DNA of 48,456 nucleotides from Nitrospinota bacterium. Its GTDB lineage: Bacteria > Nitrospinota_A > UBA7883 > JADGGD01. The notes below the pieces were generated by a model, which saw only the letters and a program-made list of their open reading frames with translations, was not told the DNA's origin and did not search any database. Location: the NCBI GenBank assembly GCA_015229165.1, contig JADGCD010000001.1, positions 1-48,456 of the forward strand, written 5' to 3'. Below, piece after piece: positions 37,758 to 46,590 of this stretch (position 1 is the first letter of the stretch; each line of letters starts with the position of its first letter). Both the position numbers and the translations under genes were made by a program.

Positions 37758-39008
37758 ATGCGACCCTCTCATCCCGCCGAAAGCGACGCCCCTTCGCGGG
37801 AGGCGTTGCTGGACGACATCGCCGAGGCGCTTGCCTCTCTAAACGGGGGCGCCCTTCCGCTGGAGAAACGGCTCGACCTCCTCTTGCGCCAGACCCTTTC
37901 GGCCCTCGGCGCCGAACGGGGGTCCATCATGCTTCTGGAGGGGGATCGTCTGGTCGTCCGGGCGGCCACCGATCCTGCGCTGATCGGCGTCGGGCGCACG
38001 CTTGACGAAAGCGCCGTATCGGCCACCGCCCTGCGGGAGCGGAGGGCGCTCCTCATCGGCAAGATCGACGAAGAGAGCAGGGAGATCGATTTCTACACCG
38101 ACGGCCGCTACAAGACCGCCACCCTGTTGACCCTGCCGATCCTCTTCCAAGACGAGCCGTTGGGAGTCATCAACGTCACCGACAAGGTAAGCCGCCGCTC
38201 CTTCCGCAAGAGCGACGAAACAATCCTCTCCATGTTCGCCGGGATGACCCTTGCCGCCCTCATGGGGAAAGAGGCCCGTGAGCAACGGGACGCCCTGGCC
38301 CGCGCCAACGAAGAGCTGACCCGGATGCAGGCCTTCAGGGAGCAGTTGATCTCCATGATCGTCCACGACCTGAAAGGGCCGACCGGCGAGATCATCGCCA
38401 ACCTGAACATGCTGGCCGACGCTCCGCTGGACGAGTTCGGCAAAGAGCTATTGGACAACTCCACCGCCGCCGGAGAGAGCCTGCTCCGGATGATCATGAA
38501 CATTCTCGACGTCGGCAAGATGGAAGAGGGACGCTTCGTTCTCAACCGGTCGGTGGTCGAACTGACCCCCTTCCTCTCCGACGCTGCACGCCGTCTTGCC
38601 CTCATGGCCCGGCGGGAGGAAAAGCAGGTCGACACCCGTCTGCCCGACGCCCCCCTCACGGCGCTGATCGACCGGCAGGTAGTCGAACGGGTTCTCTGGA
38701 ACCTTCTTTCCAACGCCAACAACCACACCGGTTCCGGGGACCGGATCACCCTTTCGGCGGAAGGGGACGAGCGGACCGTCGTCTTCCGGGTGAGCGACAG
38801 CGGCGCCGGAATCGAAGCCGACGACCTCCCCCACCTCTTCGACCGCTACTACCGGGGAAAAGGCTCCGGTCGCTACAGCGTCGGGCTGGGGCTTGCCTTC
38901 TGCCAGATGGCGGTGGAGGCCCACGGCGGAAGCATCACCGTCGAGAGCCGCCGGGGAGAAGGGGCCACCTTCATCGTCACCCTTCCGTCCAACCCGGATC
39001 ATCCGTGA
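37758..39008 (+). CDS. Soluble sensor histidine kinase with GAF domain
   Basis: A 416-residue cytoplasmic kinase with no transmembrane segment. A GAF sensor domain spans about residues 25-175 ('LGAERGSIMLLEGDRLVVRA'). A coiled linker leads to the HisKA domain with phospho-His in 'SMIVHDLKGPTGEIIANLN', then the HATPase domain ('NLLSNANNHTGSGDRI', 'VSDSGAGIEADDLPHLFDRY', 'VGLGLAFCQMAVEAHGGSI'). No response regulator is encoded in the window, so its partner is elsewhere. Its stop overlaps the GTG start of tsaE (GTGA), implying coupling with envelope and tRNA genes. Confidence 0.9.
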   Translation: MRPSHPAESDAPSREALLDDIAEALASLNGGALPLEKRLDLLLRQTLSALGAERGSIMLLEGDRLVVRAATDPALIGVGRTLDESAVSATALRERRALLIGKIDEESREIDFYTDGRYKTATLLTLPILFQDEPLGVINVTDKVSRRSFRKSDETILSMFAGMTLAALMGKEAREQRDALARANEELTRMQAFREQLISMIVHDLKGPTGEIIANLNMLADAPLDEFGKELLDNSTAAGESLLRMIMNILDVGKMEEGRFVLNRSVVELTPFLSDAARRLALMARREEKQVDTRLPDAPLTALIDRQVVERVLWNLLSNANNHTGSGDRITLSAEGDERTVVFRVSDSGAGIEADDLPHLFDRYYRGKGSGRYSVGLGLAFCQMAVEAHGGSITVESRRGEGATFIVTLPSNPDHP

Positions 39009-39439
39009 CCTTGACCCCGTTTCTCGCCGAAAGCCCCGACGCCACATTCCGGGCGGGGAGGGAACTGGGCGCCCGCCTTCGCGGGGGGGAGACCCTCCTC
39101 CTTGTCGGACCGCTGGGCGCCGGGAAAACCACCTTCACACAGGGGCTCTGCCGGGGGCTTGGCCTCGACGAACGCACGCCGGTCCGCTCCCCCTCCTTCG
39201 CCCTCGTAAACGAGTACCGTGGGGGACGGTTACCCATCCGCCACGCCGATCTCTATCGGCTGGACGACCCCGGCGAGATGGCCGATCTGGGGCTCTTCGA
39301 CGAGACCGACGACACGGTCGTCATCGTCGAGTGGGCCGACCGGCTCGGCGTCCCCCCGGGGGGAAAGCTGATCCGGGTCCACATCGCCATCGGCGAAGGG
39401 GAAGGACGCATTATCACCATCGACGAAGGGGACGCATGA
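39005..39439 (+). CDS. tsaE: tRNA threonylcarbamoyladenosine biosynthesis ATPase TsaE
   Basis: A 144-residue P-loop protein of the TsaBDE complex that makes t6A37 in ANN-decoding tRNAs. Walker A is 'VGPLGAGKTTFTQGLCRGLG'; 'SPSFALVNEYRGG' and 'HADLYRLDDPGEMADLGL' are family motifs, and 'VVIVEWADRLG' is the Walker-B-like segment. It starts with GTG 39005, overlapping the kinase stop, and its stop overlaps the lptC start (ATGA). Confidence 0.93.
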   Translation: MTLTPFLAESPDATFRAGRELGARLRGGETLLLVGPLGAGKTTFTQGLCRGLGLDERTPVRSPSFALVNEYRGGRLPIRHADLYRLDDPGEMADLGLFDETDDTVVIVEWADRLGVPPGGKLIRVHIAIGEGEGRIITIDEGDA

Positions 39440-39993
39440 GAGCCCTTCTGCTGGCCCTGATCGCCGGAGTGGCCGGATTCACCCTCTGGTGGCTTCTTGC
39501 CAACGGCCCCGAGGAGACACCCGACGGGCCCGGTATCCCGGCGCCGGTCCAAAACGGCGCGGGGGGGATCTCGCTGGGGGAGATCCGGATTGTCGAGCGG
39601 CGGGAGAGCCGCATCCTGTTCGAATTGATGGCAAGCTCCGCCTCCATCAGCGATGATCAGACCGACGCCTCGCTCTTCATGTTTTCCCTGCTCGCCTACC
39701 CCGAGGGGGGGGAGCCGCTTACGATCGTGGCCAATGTGGGGGAGCTGCGCAACAACCGCACCGAAATCGCCGCCAAAGGAAACGTCCTCGTCACCGACGG
39801 GCAGGGGCGGGCGTTACTGACCGAGTCGATGGTCATGTATGGCCGGGGGGAGCGGTTCGAGACCGATGACCGGGTTCGGGCGCTCGGTCCCAACTTTGTC
39901 ATCACCGGCGTCGGTATGGTGGCGTATCCGGCCAGGAAAACAGTAGAATTGAAGTCCGACGTTACAGCAGTCTTCATGCCGGAGAATCAATGA
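39436..39993 (+). CDS. lptC: LPS export protein LptC
   Basis: A 185-residue bitopic protein: an N-terminal transmembrane helix ('MRALLLALIAGVAGFTLWWL') and a periplasmic beta-jellyroll ('IRIVERRESRILFELMASS', 'NNRTEIAAKGNVLVTDGQGR', ending 'VELKSDVTAVFMPENQ'). It links the inner-membrane LptB2FG pump to LptA. Both ends overlap neighbours by ATGA (tsaE before, lptA after). Confidence 0.88.
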   Translation: MRALLLALIAGVAGFTLWWLLANGPEETPDGPGIPAPVQNGAGGISLGEIRIVERRESRILFELMASSASISDDQTDASLFMFSLLAYPEGGEPLTIVANVGELRNNRTEIAAKGNVLVTDGQGRALLTESMVMYGRGERFETDDRVRALGPNFVITGVGMVAYPARKTVELKSDVTAVFMPENQ

Positions 39994-40865
39994 ACCGTCT
40001 CGCCCGCCTCCTGACTGGCCTCGGGCTGGCCGTGTTGTCGCTCTCCGGAGTTCCCGCCCACGCCGTCGGTGCGACCCATAACGACACGGCGTCGCTGGTG
40101 GACGCCGACGACGAAAAGGCCCCGCTCAAAGTCACCGCCGACCGGATGGTCTCCGACCGGGAGAAGGGGGTCATCGAGTTCACCGGCTCGGTTGACGCCG
40201 TCAAGGGAAGCCTTCGGGTGGTGGCCGACAAGATCCTGGTCTTCGCCGACGACGACGGGAGCGACTTCACCCAGATCAGGGCCACCGGGTCGGTACGGAT
40301 CACCAAGGGAAACAAGGTCGCCACCGGCGAACAGGCTGACTATTTCCGTGAACGCAAAACCATCATCCTGACCGGCGCCCCCACCCTCGACGACGGCAAG
40401 AGCGTCGCCACCGGCGAAAAAGTGGTCTACAACTTCCTCACCGAAGAGATGACCCTGCTGGGGGGGACCGGGGTCGGCGGACAGAACGGTCGGGCCACCG
40501 TCACCCTGTTCGCCACCAAGGACAACCAGATCGTGCCGGGGCCGACGCCCCCTCCCCCGTCACCGAAGCCGACTCCGGCGCCGGTGGCGGTCAAACCGGC
40601 GCCCCCGGTGGCTTTGACGCCGGGCTATACCGTTCAGGTGGCCGCCTTGCGGGACAAGGCGCAGGCCCGGCGGTTCGTCGACCGGCTATTGTCCAAGGGA
40701 TATGACGCCCGTCTCCTCACCGACCAGAGCCGGGGGACCGCCGTTCACCGGATTCGGGTGGGACGATTCGCCACCGAAAGCGAGGCACGGATGATGAGGG
40801 AGCGGCTGCTGGCCGAAGAAGGGATCGAAGGGCTCACCCTCCGCTGCGAGAACGGCTGTGATTAA
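39990..40865 (+). CDS. lptA: LptA (OstA domain) fused to a C-terminal SPOR domain
   Basis: A 291-residue periplasmic protein. The signal peptide ends near residue 25 (PAHA). Residues 44-175 are the LptA/OstA jellyroll that carries lipopolysaccharide across the periplasm ('PLKVTADRMVSDREKGVIEF', 'ATGSVRITKGNKVATGEQAD'). A Pro-rich linker (182-211) leads to a SPOR domain (212-285: 'YTVQVAALRDKAQARRFVDR', 'HRIRVGRFATESEARMMRER'). Ordinary LptA ends after the jellyroll (about 185 residues with signal). The fusion is one uninterrupted frame. It overlaps lptC (ATGA) and, by 8 bp, lptB. The SPOR part suggests binding to septal peptidoglycan (inference). Confidence 0.9.
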   Translation: MNRLARLLTGLGLAVLSLSGVPAHAVGATHNDTASLVDADDEKAPLKVTADRMVSDREKGVIEFTGSVDAVKGSLRVVADKILVFADDDGSDFTQIRATGSVRITKGNKVATGEQADYFRERKTIILTGAPTLDDGKSVATGEKVVYNFLTEEMTLLGGTGVGGQNGRATVTLFATKDNQIVPGPTPPPPSPKPTPAPVAVKPAPPVALTPGYTVQVAALRDKAQARRFVDRLLSKGYDARLLTDQSRGTAVHRIRVGRFATESEARMMRERLLAEEGIEGLTLRCENGCD

Positions 40866-41586
40866 AACCCTCAGAGCGGAAGACATTTCCAAGAGCTACA
40901 AAGGACGGACCGTCGTCAATCAAGTCTCCTTCGCCATGACCAACCGGGACATCGTGGGGCTGCTCGGCCCCAACGGCGCCGGGAAGACCACCACGTTTTA
41001 CATGGTCGTCGGCCTTACCCCCTGCGACCGGGGAGGGGTCTATCTGGACGATCTGGACATCACCCATCACGCCATGTACCAGCGCGCCCGGATCGGCATC
41101 GGCTATCTGCCGCAGGAAGCCTCCATCTTCCGCAAGTTGACGGTCATGGAGAACCTCCTCGCCATTCTTGAGACCATGCCGCTGACCCGTTTCGAGCGGG
41201 AGACCCGTGCGAAGCAGTTGCTGGACGAATTCGGCATTCTTCACTTGGCCGACAACAAGGCCATGGCCCTCTCCGGCGGCGAACGGCGGCGGCTGGAGAT
41301 CGCCCGCACTCTCTCCACCGAACCATCCTTTGTCCTGCTCGACGAACCGTTCGCTGGAATCGACCCGATCGCCGTGGCCGACATCCAGAGCCTGGTGCTG
41401 GCCCTGCGGGAGCGGGGTATTGGCATTCTTATCACCGACCACAACGTCCGGGACACCCTGGGCATCTGCGACCGGGCGTACATTCTCAGCGCGGGGAGCA
41501 TTATCGAGGAAGGAACCCCCGAGATGATCGCCTCCTCGGAACGGGCCAGAAATATCTACCTTGGCGAGAATTTTACGTTAAAATGA
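40858..41586 (+). CDS. lptB: LPS export ABC transporter ATP-binding protein LptB
   Basis: A 242-residue ATPase that powers lipopolysaccharide extraction with LptF and LptG, which are not in the window. Walker A is 'LLGPNGAGKTTTFYMVVGL', the Q-loop region 'IGYLPQEASIFRKLTV', the signature 'LSGGERRRLEIARTL', Walker B 'FVLLDEPFAGIDPIAV' and the switch His in 'LITDHNVRDTL'. It starts with GTG 40858 inside the end of lptA. rpoN follows after 50 bp, the widespread lptB-rpoN order. Confidence 0.96.
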   Translation: MIKTLRAEDISKSYKGRTVVNQVSFAMTNRDIVGLLGPNGAGKTTTFYMVVGLTPCDRGGVYLDDLDITHHAMYQRARIGIGYLPQEASIFRKLTVMENLLAILETMPLTRFERETRAKQLLDEFGILHLADNKAMALSGGERRRLEIARTLSTEPSFVLLDEPFAGIDPIAVADIQSLVLALRERGIGILITDHNVRDTLGICDRAYILSAGSIIEEGTPEMIASSERARNIYLGENFTLK

Positions 41587-41636
41587 GCTTGCAAGGATCG
41601 TGCGAACCATAATTAGCGAAGGATAGTACCGGCCCC

Positions 41637-43163
41637 ATGGGTATGGAAATGAAGTTGCAGATGCGCTTGTCGCAGCGTCTGGTCATGACGCCGATGTTGC
41701 AACAGGCCATAAAGCTCCTTCCCATGACGCGGCTCGAACTTGTTCAGGCCATTCGGCAGGAACTGGAAGAAAATCCGATGCTTGACGAGCTTCTGGAAGA
41801 TGACCAGGAGCAGGACGCCGAACGGGAAGAGCGGGACGACCAGGACGACGAGTCCGACCCGGGGGACAACATGGTCGATACCCTCGACCGGCAGGACGGC
41901 GTCACCACCGACCCACCCGAGACAAAGTTCGAAGAAGACTCATCTCTCGGTGACAAGAACGACACCGACACCCGCGACGAAATCGATTGGGACGCCTATT
42001 CCCAAGAAGATCTCTACGAAGGGGGAACCGGTGAGGGGTACGAAGAGCGCCCCTCCCTCGACAACACCCTCAAGCAGGGAGAAGGGCTCGAAAGCCATCT
42101 GATGTGGCAACTTTCCTACTCGGCCGTCACCGACGAGGAGCGCCGTCTGGGGGAGATCATCATCGGCAACCTGAACGACGAAGGGTATCTGGCCTCCGAC
42201 CTTGCGTCGCTCGCCGACGCCGCCGGAGTCTCCACCGAAGCGATGGAGGATGCCCTCATCCTCGTCCAAAGCTTTGATCCTGCTGGGGTGGCAGCCCGCG
42301 ACCTGAAGGAATGCCTCCTGATCCAGGTCATCGCCAACGGCTTCAAAGGCTCCATCGTCCACGAGCTGGTCCGGGACCACCTGGAGCATCTGGATGAGCG
42401 CAACTTCCCCAAGTTGGCGAAACAACTGGACTATGAGATCGACGACATCGTCGACGCCATCAGGACCATCCGGGAGTTCGATCCGAAACCGGGCCTCCCC
42501 TATTCCTCGGAAGCCCCCCACTACATCACGCCGGACCTCTTCGTGGTCAAAGTGGACGACGATTATCAGGTCTTCCTGAACGACGAGGGGATGCCCCGCC
42601 TCAGGATCAATCCGGTTTACCAGACGATTCTCAAGAACAAAGATACCCGCAGCGAAACCGAAAAACAGACCCGGGAGTACCTCGACAACAAATACCGCTC
42701 CGCGCTCTGGATGATCAAGTCGATCGAGCAACGCCGCCAGACCATGCTGAAAGTCGGGCGGTCCCTCTGCACGTTTCAGCGCGAATTCCTGGACAAGGGG
42801 ATCAACTACCTGAAGCCACTGATACTCAAAGACGTAGCCGACGATATCGGCATGCACGAGTCGACCATCTCCCGCGTCACGACCAACAAATACATTCACA
42901 CTCCCCAGGGACTGTTCGAGTTGAAGTTCTTCTTCCACTCGTCGGTCGGTTCCTATCTGGGGAACGACATGTCTTCGGTCCGGGTCAAGGAGATGATCAA
43001 ACAACTGGTCAAGGACGAGGATTCGGCAAAGCCTCTCACCGACGACCAGATTGTCGCCGCCCTCATGGCAAAGGATGTGAAAATCGCCCGCCGAACCGTG
43101 ACGAAGTATCGAAAAGAGTTGAATATCTCTTCCACTTCCAAACGCAGGAAGCTATACTTATAA
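41637..43163 (+). CDS. rpoN: RNA polymerase sigma-54 factor
   Basis: A 508-residue sigma-54. Region I is the Gln/Leu-rich activator-interaction segment ('MKLQMRLSQRLVMTPMLQQA'), region II is very acidic (about residues 50-140), then the core-binding domain ('VTDEERRLGEIIIGNLNDEG', 'FDPAGVAARDLKECLL') and the C-terminal DNA-binding part with the RpoN box ARRTVTKYRK at about residues 484-493. Three in-frame ATGs (41637, 41643, 41649) are possible starts. It would serve the promoter at 1401-1416 together with the activator at 4512-5861. Confidence 0.96.
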   Translation: MGMEMKLQMRLSQRLVMTPMLQQAIKLLPMTRLELVQAIRQELEENPMLDELLEDDQEQDAEREERDDQDDESDPGDNMVDTLDRQDGVTTDPPETKFEEDSSLGDKNDTDTRDEIDWDAYSQEDLYEGGTGEGYEERPSLDNTLKQGEGLESHLMWQLSYSAVTDEERRLGEIIIGNLNDEGYLASDLASLADAAGVSTEAMEDALILVQSFDPAGVAARDLKECLLIQVIANGFKGSIVHELVRDHLEHLDERNFPKLAKQLDYEIDDIVDAIRTIREFDPKPGLPYSSEAPHYITPDLFVVKVDDDYQVFLNDEGMPRLRINPVYQTILKNKDTRSETEKQTREYLDNKYRSALWMIKSIEQRRQTMLKVGRSLCTFQREFLDKGINYLKPLILKDVADDIGMHESTISRVTTNKYIHTPQGLFELKFFFHSSVGSYLGNDMSSVRVKEMIKQLVKDEDSAKPLTDDQIVAALMAKDVKIARRTVTKYRKELNISSTSKRRKLYL

Positions 43164-43189
43164 GCTTCCGATTCACAAGGGAGTTGATT

Positions 43190-43516
43190 ATGCAGATCAC
43201 CATCACCGGCCACAACATTGAAGTTACCCCGGCCTTGCGCGAGTACACGGAAGAAAAAGTCGCCCGCGTCCGCCGGTTCCTGAATACCACCCTCAGCGCC
43301 CACGTTATCCTGAAGGTGGAAAAGCTCGACCAGATCGCCGAGGTCTCCATCCACGCCAACGGCGCCGACCTGCACGGCACGCACAAGGACGAGAACATGT
43401 ACGCCGCCATCGACACGGTGATGGACAAGATTGACCGGCAGGCGAAGAAGATCAAGGGAAAAGGTGAAGCCAAGAAAAAAGGGGCGCCCTCGGCCTCCGA
43501 AGCTCTCGGCTCGTAA
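43190..43516 (+). CDS. hpf: Ribosome hibernation promoting factor (short HPF)
   Basis: A 108-residue HPF/RaiA-family protein ('MQITITGHNIEVTPALREYT', 'VEKLDQIAEVSIHANGADLH', 'DENMYAAIDTVMDKIDRQAK') with a Lys-rich tail and without the C-terminal dimerisation domain of long HPF. It binds the 30S subunit in stationary phase and helps form inactive 100S ribosomes, or acts like YfiA. ATG 43190 has GGGAG 6 nt upstream. It lies 26 bp after rpoN, the conserved place for this gene. Confidence 0.92.
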   Translation: MQITITGHNIEVTPALREYTEEKVARVRRFLNTTLSAHVILKVEKLDQIAEVSIHANGADLHGTHKDENMYAAIDTVMDKIDRQAKKIKGKGEAKKKGAPSASEALGS

Positions 43517-43546
43517 GACGGACCGGTTGCGCCGCCTGGCGGACGA

Positions 43547-44011
43547 ATGAGAATTCTCGATTTTCTCGCGCCTGAGAACGTGGTCGCCCCGCTGGCGGCC
43601 ACCGACAAGGAGGGGATCCTCCGGGAGCTGTGCGCCACCCTGACCCGCAACGGGGCGCTCGAAAATCCCGACATGGCGCTCGAGGCGGTCATGACCCGCG
43701 AGCGGCTCGGTTCCACCGGCATCGGCGAGCAGGTCGCCATCCCCCACGCCAAGACCCGGGGCGCCTCCCGCCTGGCGGGCGCATTCGGGTTGACCTCCGA
43801 CGAGGTCGATTACGATGCGGTCGACGACCAGCCGGTTCGGCTGGTCTTTCTGCTAGTCGCCGGGGAAGACGCCACCAGCGCCCACCTGAAGGCCCTCGCC
43901 CGCATCTCCCGCATGCTCAAAAACCGCTCGTTCCGGGACCGGGCGCGCGAAGCGACCTCCGCCGAGCAGCTCTTCGCCCTGGTGCGGGCCGAAGACGAGG
44001 CGCTGGGGTAA
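43547..44011 (+). CDS. ptsN: Nitrogen-regulatory PTS EIIA protein
   Basis: A 154-residue EIIA-Ntr domain. The phosphorylated His lies in 'GIGEQVAIPHAKTRG'; other family features are 'MTRERLGSTG' and 'VRLVFLLVAGEDATSAHLKA'. In other bacteria it regulates potassium transport, nitrogen and envelope responses according to its phosphorylation. It is 30 bp after hpf and 13 bp before the EIIA-Man gene. The genes hprK and rapZ, which often stand between ptsN and the next PTS gene, are absent. Confidence 0.93.
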   Translation: MRILDFLAPENVVAPLAATDKEGILRELCATLTRNGALENPDMALEAVMTRERLGSTGIGEQVAIPHAKTRGASRLAGAFGLTSDEVDYDAVDDQPVRLVFLLVAGEDATSAHLKALARISRMLKNRSFRDRAREATSAEQLFALVRAEDEALG

Positions 44012-44024
44012 AGGAGAACGAACG

Positions 44025-44471
44025 ATGCCCGCTCCCTCCCACGACCGGCAGACCGGCTACCTGATCATCGCCCACGGCGCGTTGGCGCAGGAGTTTCTCG
44101 CCTCCCTTCGCTTTATCGCCGGCGGCGACGTCTGCCGCAACTTCCGGGCGGTGGCCATCGACCATGCCGTCGATGTCGACCGGGCCCGGGCGATGGTAGA
44201 CGAGGCGGTTCGGCAGATCGCCGGACCGGACGGAACCATCATTCTCACCGACCTCTTCGGCGGCGCCCCCTCCAACATCGCCCTCTCGCTTCCGGCCGGA
44301 ACGCCGGTCGAGATCGTCGCCGGAGTCAACCTCCCCATGCTCCTGAACGCGACCATTATCGACGACCGGCTCTCCCGCCTCGAGAAGGCCCAGCGCCTGA
44401 AGGCCTACGCCCAGAACAACATCTTCTTGGCCAGCGACGTTCTGGCGGGAAGAGCGGCCAAGAACGGATGA
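44025..44471 (+). CDS. Mannose-type PTS EIIA domain protein
   Basis: A 148-residue EIIA-Man fold. The active His is H17 in 'TGYLIIAHGALAQEFLAS'; 'TIILTDLFGGAPSNIALSL' and 'EIVAGVNLPMLLNATI' are diagnostic. No sugar-specific EIIB, C or D gene is present, so it probably serves in a regulatory phosphorelay rather than in sugar uptake, as in many Proteobacteria. AGGAG lies 7 nt before ATG 44025, just after the ptsN stop. Its stop overlaps the HPr start. Confidence 0.9.
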   Translation: MPAPSHDRQTGYLIIAHGALAQEFLASLRFIAGGDVCRNFRAVAIDHAVDVDRARAMVDEAVRQIAGPDGTIILTDLFGGAPSNIALSLPAGTPVEIVAGVNLPMLLNATIIDDRLSRLEKAQRLKAYAQNNIFLASDVLAGRAAKNG

Positions 44472-44785
44472 CCACAGCGATCATGAGCGGCGACGCCCGG
44501 CAACGCGTGACCGTGGTCAACCCTTGGGGATTGCATGCCCGTAGCGCCATGCGGTTCGTCAAGGCCGCCCTCCCCTATAGCGCCTCCGTCACCGTTTCCT
44601 GCGACGGATTGGAGCCGGTCGATGGCAAGGAGGTCATGTCGTTGCTGACCCTTGGCGCCCCCTGTGGTTCGGTCCTGACCATAACCGCCTCCGGCGCCGA
44701 CGCCGACGCCGCCGTCGAAACCCTGGCCGGTCTCGTCGAGGACGGGTTCGGCGAGATGCGGCCCGAGAGGGACGAACGGCCATGA
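44468..44785 (+). CDS. ptsH: HPr phosphocarrier protein with Glu at the Ser46 position
   Basis: A 105-residue HPr with an N-terminal extension of about eight residues. The phosphocarrier His is H23 in 'VNPWGLHARSAMRF' (usual HARPA is HARSA here). The regulatory site reads 'DGKEVMSLLTLG' where Bacillus HPr has LKSIMGVMSLG, so Ser46 is replaced by E55, counting one extra loop residue. This removes control by HPr kinase, which fits the lack of hprK in the cluster. It takes phosphate from Enzyme I and passes it to the EIIA proteins. Overlaps both neighbours by ATGA. Confidence 0.92.
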   Translation: MTTAIMSGDARQRVTVVNPWGLHARSAMRFVKAALPYSASVTVSCDGLEPVDGKEVMSLLTLGAPCGSVLTITASGADADAAVETLAGLVEDGFGEMRPERDERP

Positions 44786-46590
44786 ACGACGCCCCCCAGC
44801 CCCGTAACGTCTATCAGGGAATCCCCGCCTCTTCGGGGATCGTCATCGGCAAGGCCTACGTTCTCGACCCCCACCTCATTTGCGTCCTTAAGCGCGACCT
44901 CGACGGACCGGCCCAGATCGACGCCGAGATCGAACGCTTCCGCGAAGCGGTGGAGCGCTCCGCCGAGGACATGGCAAGCCTGACCGACCGGGCGCTGGCG
45001 GAGTTCGGCGACGACGTTCCCAACATGATATTCGAGACCCACGTCCAGCTCCTGCGCGACCCGTCGCTCGTCAAGGAGGTGGAGACCCACATCGAGACGC
45101 AGGCGCACAACGCCGAGTGGGCGCTCAAAGTCCTGATGGAAAAGTATCAGGCCCGTTTCTCCCGCTTCAAAGACCCCTACTTCCGCGAGCGGCTCGAAGA
45201 CATCGAACAGGTGGTCACCCGGCTCCAGCGGCGGCTTTCGGGGGGGGGCGACCAGTCGGGCTTCGATCAGCTCACCGAACCGGTGGTCATCGTGGCGCAC
45301 GACCTCTCCCCCGCCGACACCATGCTCTTCGACCCCCGCAAGGTCATCGGCTTCGCCACCGACTCGGGGGGGAAGACCTCGCACGCCGGTATCCTCGCCT
45401 CCTCCATGGACATTCCCGCTGTGGTGGGGCTCAAGGGCGCCTCCTTCGACATCCGTTCCGGCGACCCGATCATCGTCGATGGCAACACTGGCGTGGTCAT
45501 CCACCGCCCCACGATGTCCCAGTTCCAGACCTTCAACCAGCGGCGCCAGCGATGGCTCTATCTGGACAAGGCGATCCACGCCGAGAAGGGAATGGAAGCG
45601 GTCACCACCGATGGCGTCCGGGTGCAGGTCATGGCCAACATCGAGTCGTCCCTCGACCTGGCCCATCTGAAAGAGCACGGCGCCGAAGGGGTCGGCCTCT
45701 ACCGGACGGAGTACCTCTACATCAACCGCCCCAAGTGGCCCGACGAGGACGAGCAGTTCGAAGACTACAAGCGGGTCGCCGAGTCGGTGGCGCCCCACTA
45801 CGCCGTCATCCGGACGCTCGACATCGGCGGGGACAAGCTGCCGGTCGCCTCCCCTTTCACAAGCCGGGAGGCCAACCCGGCGCTGGGCCTTCGCGCCATC
45901 CGGTTCTGCCTGCAACACCGCGACATATTCCGCACCCAACTGCGGGCCATCCTCCGGGCGTCGGCCTTCGGGAAACTGCGGATCATGTACCCCCTCATCA
46001 CCACCCTGCGCGAGGTGCGGGAGGCCAACGCCTTTCTCGACCTGTGCCGCGCCGAACTGGACGCCGAAGGGATCGCGTACGACCGGGACATTCCGGTGGG
46101 GATCATGATCGAAACCCCCTCGTCGGTCATGCAGGCCGACGAGTTGGCGAAGAACTGCTCGTTCTTCTCCATCGGCACCAACGACCTGATCCAGTACACC
46201 ATGGCCATCGACCGGGTGAACGAACGGGTGGCCTACCTCTACCAGCCCCTGTCGCCCGCCATCATCCACATGATCCACCAGGTGATCACCGCCGCCCAGC
46301 GGCGCGGGATCGACGTTTCGGTCTGCGGCAAGATGGCCGGCGATCCGGCCTACGCCATGCTCCTGCTCGGCATGGGGGAGGCCCGCTCCCTCTCCATGGA
46401 CGTCCATTCGATCCCCCGGCTCAAGAAATTCATCCGCCACCTCTCCCTGGAAGACTGCAAACAGGTGGCTCGCACGGCGCTGTCGATCCACGACGACGAC
46501 GAACTGCTTGCCTACATGAAGGAAGCGATGGCCGCCCGGCTGGTGGACGGTGTCACCTCCGATCTGGTGGGGAATGTCGACGACGTCTGA
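44782..46590 (+). CDS. ptsI: PTS Enzyme I (phosphoenolpyruvate-protein phosphotransferase)
   Basis: A 602-residue Enzyme I. It lacks an N-terminal GAF domain, so it is the sugar-type length rather than EI-Ntr (PtsP). The phosphorylated His is H201 in 'DSGGKTSHAGILASSMDIPA'. The PEP-binding barrel shows 'EGVGLYRTEYLYI', 'ALGLRAIRFCL', 'FFSIGTNDLIQYTMAIDR', and the catalytic C515 in 'VSVCGKMAGDP'. It starts the relay to HPr and the EIIA proteins encoded directly upstream. Start ATG 44782 overlaps the HPr stop. Confidence 0.95.
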   Translation: MNDAPQPRNVYQGIPASSGIVIGKAYVLDPHLICVLKRDLDGPAQIDAEIERFREAVERSAEDMASLTDRALAEFGDDVPNMIFETHVQLLRDPSLVKEVETHIETQAHNAEWALKVLMEKYQARFSRFKDPYFRERLEDIEQVVTRLQRRLSGGGDQSGFDQLTEPVVIVAHDLSPADTMLFDPRKVIGFATDSGGKTSHAGILASSMDIPAVVGLKGASFDIRSGDPIIVDGNTGVVIHRPTMSQFQTFNQRRQRWLYLDKAIHAEKGMEAVTTDGVRVQVMANIESSLDLAHLKEHGAEGVGLYRTEYLYINRPKWPDEDEQFEDYKRVAESVAPHYAVIRTLDIGGDKLPVASPFTSREANPALGLRAIRFCLQHRDIFRTQLRAILRASAFGKLRIMYPLITTLREVREANAFLDLCRAELDAEGIAYDRDIPVGIMIETPSSVMQADELAKNCSFFSIGTNDLIQYTMAIDRVNERVAYLYQPLSPAIIHMIHQVITAAQRRGIDVSVCGKMAGDPAYAMLLLGMGEARSLSMDVHSIPRLKKFIRHLSLEDCKQVARTALSIHDDDELLAYMKEAMAARLVDGVTSDLVGNVDDV

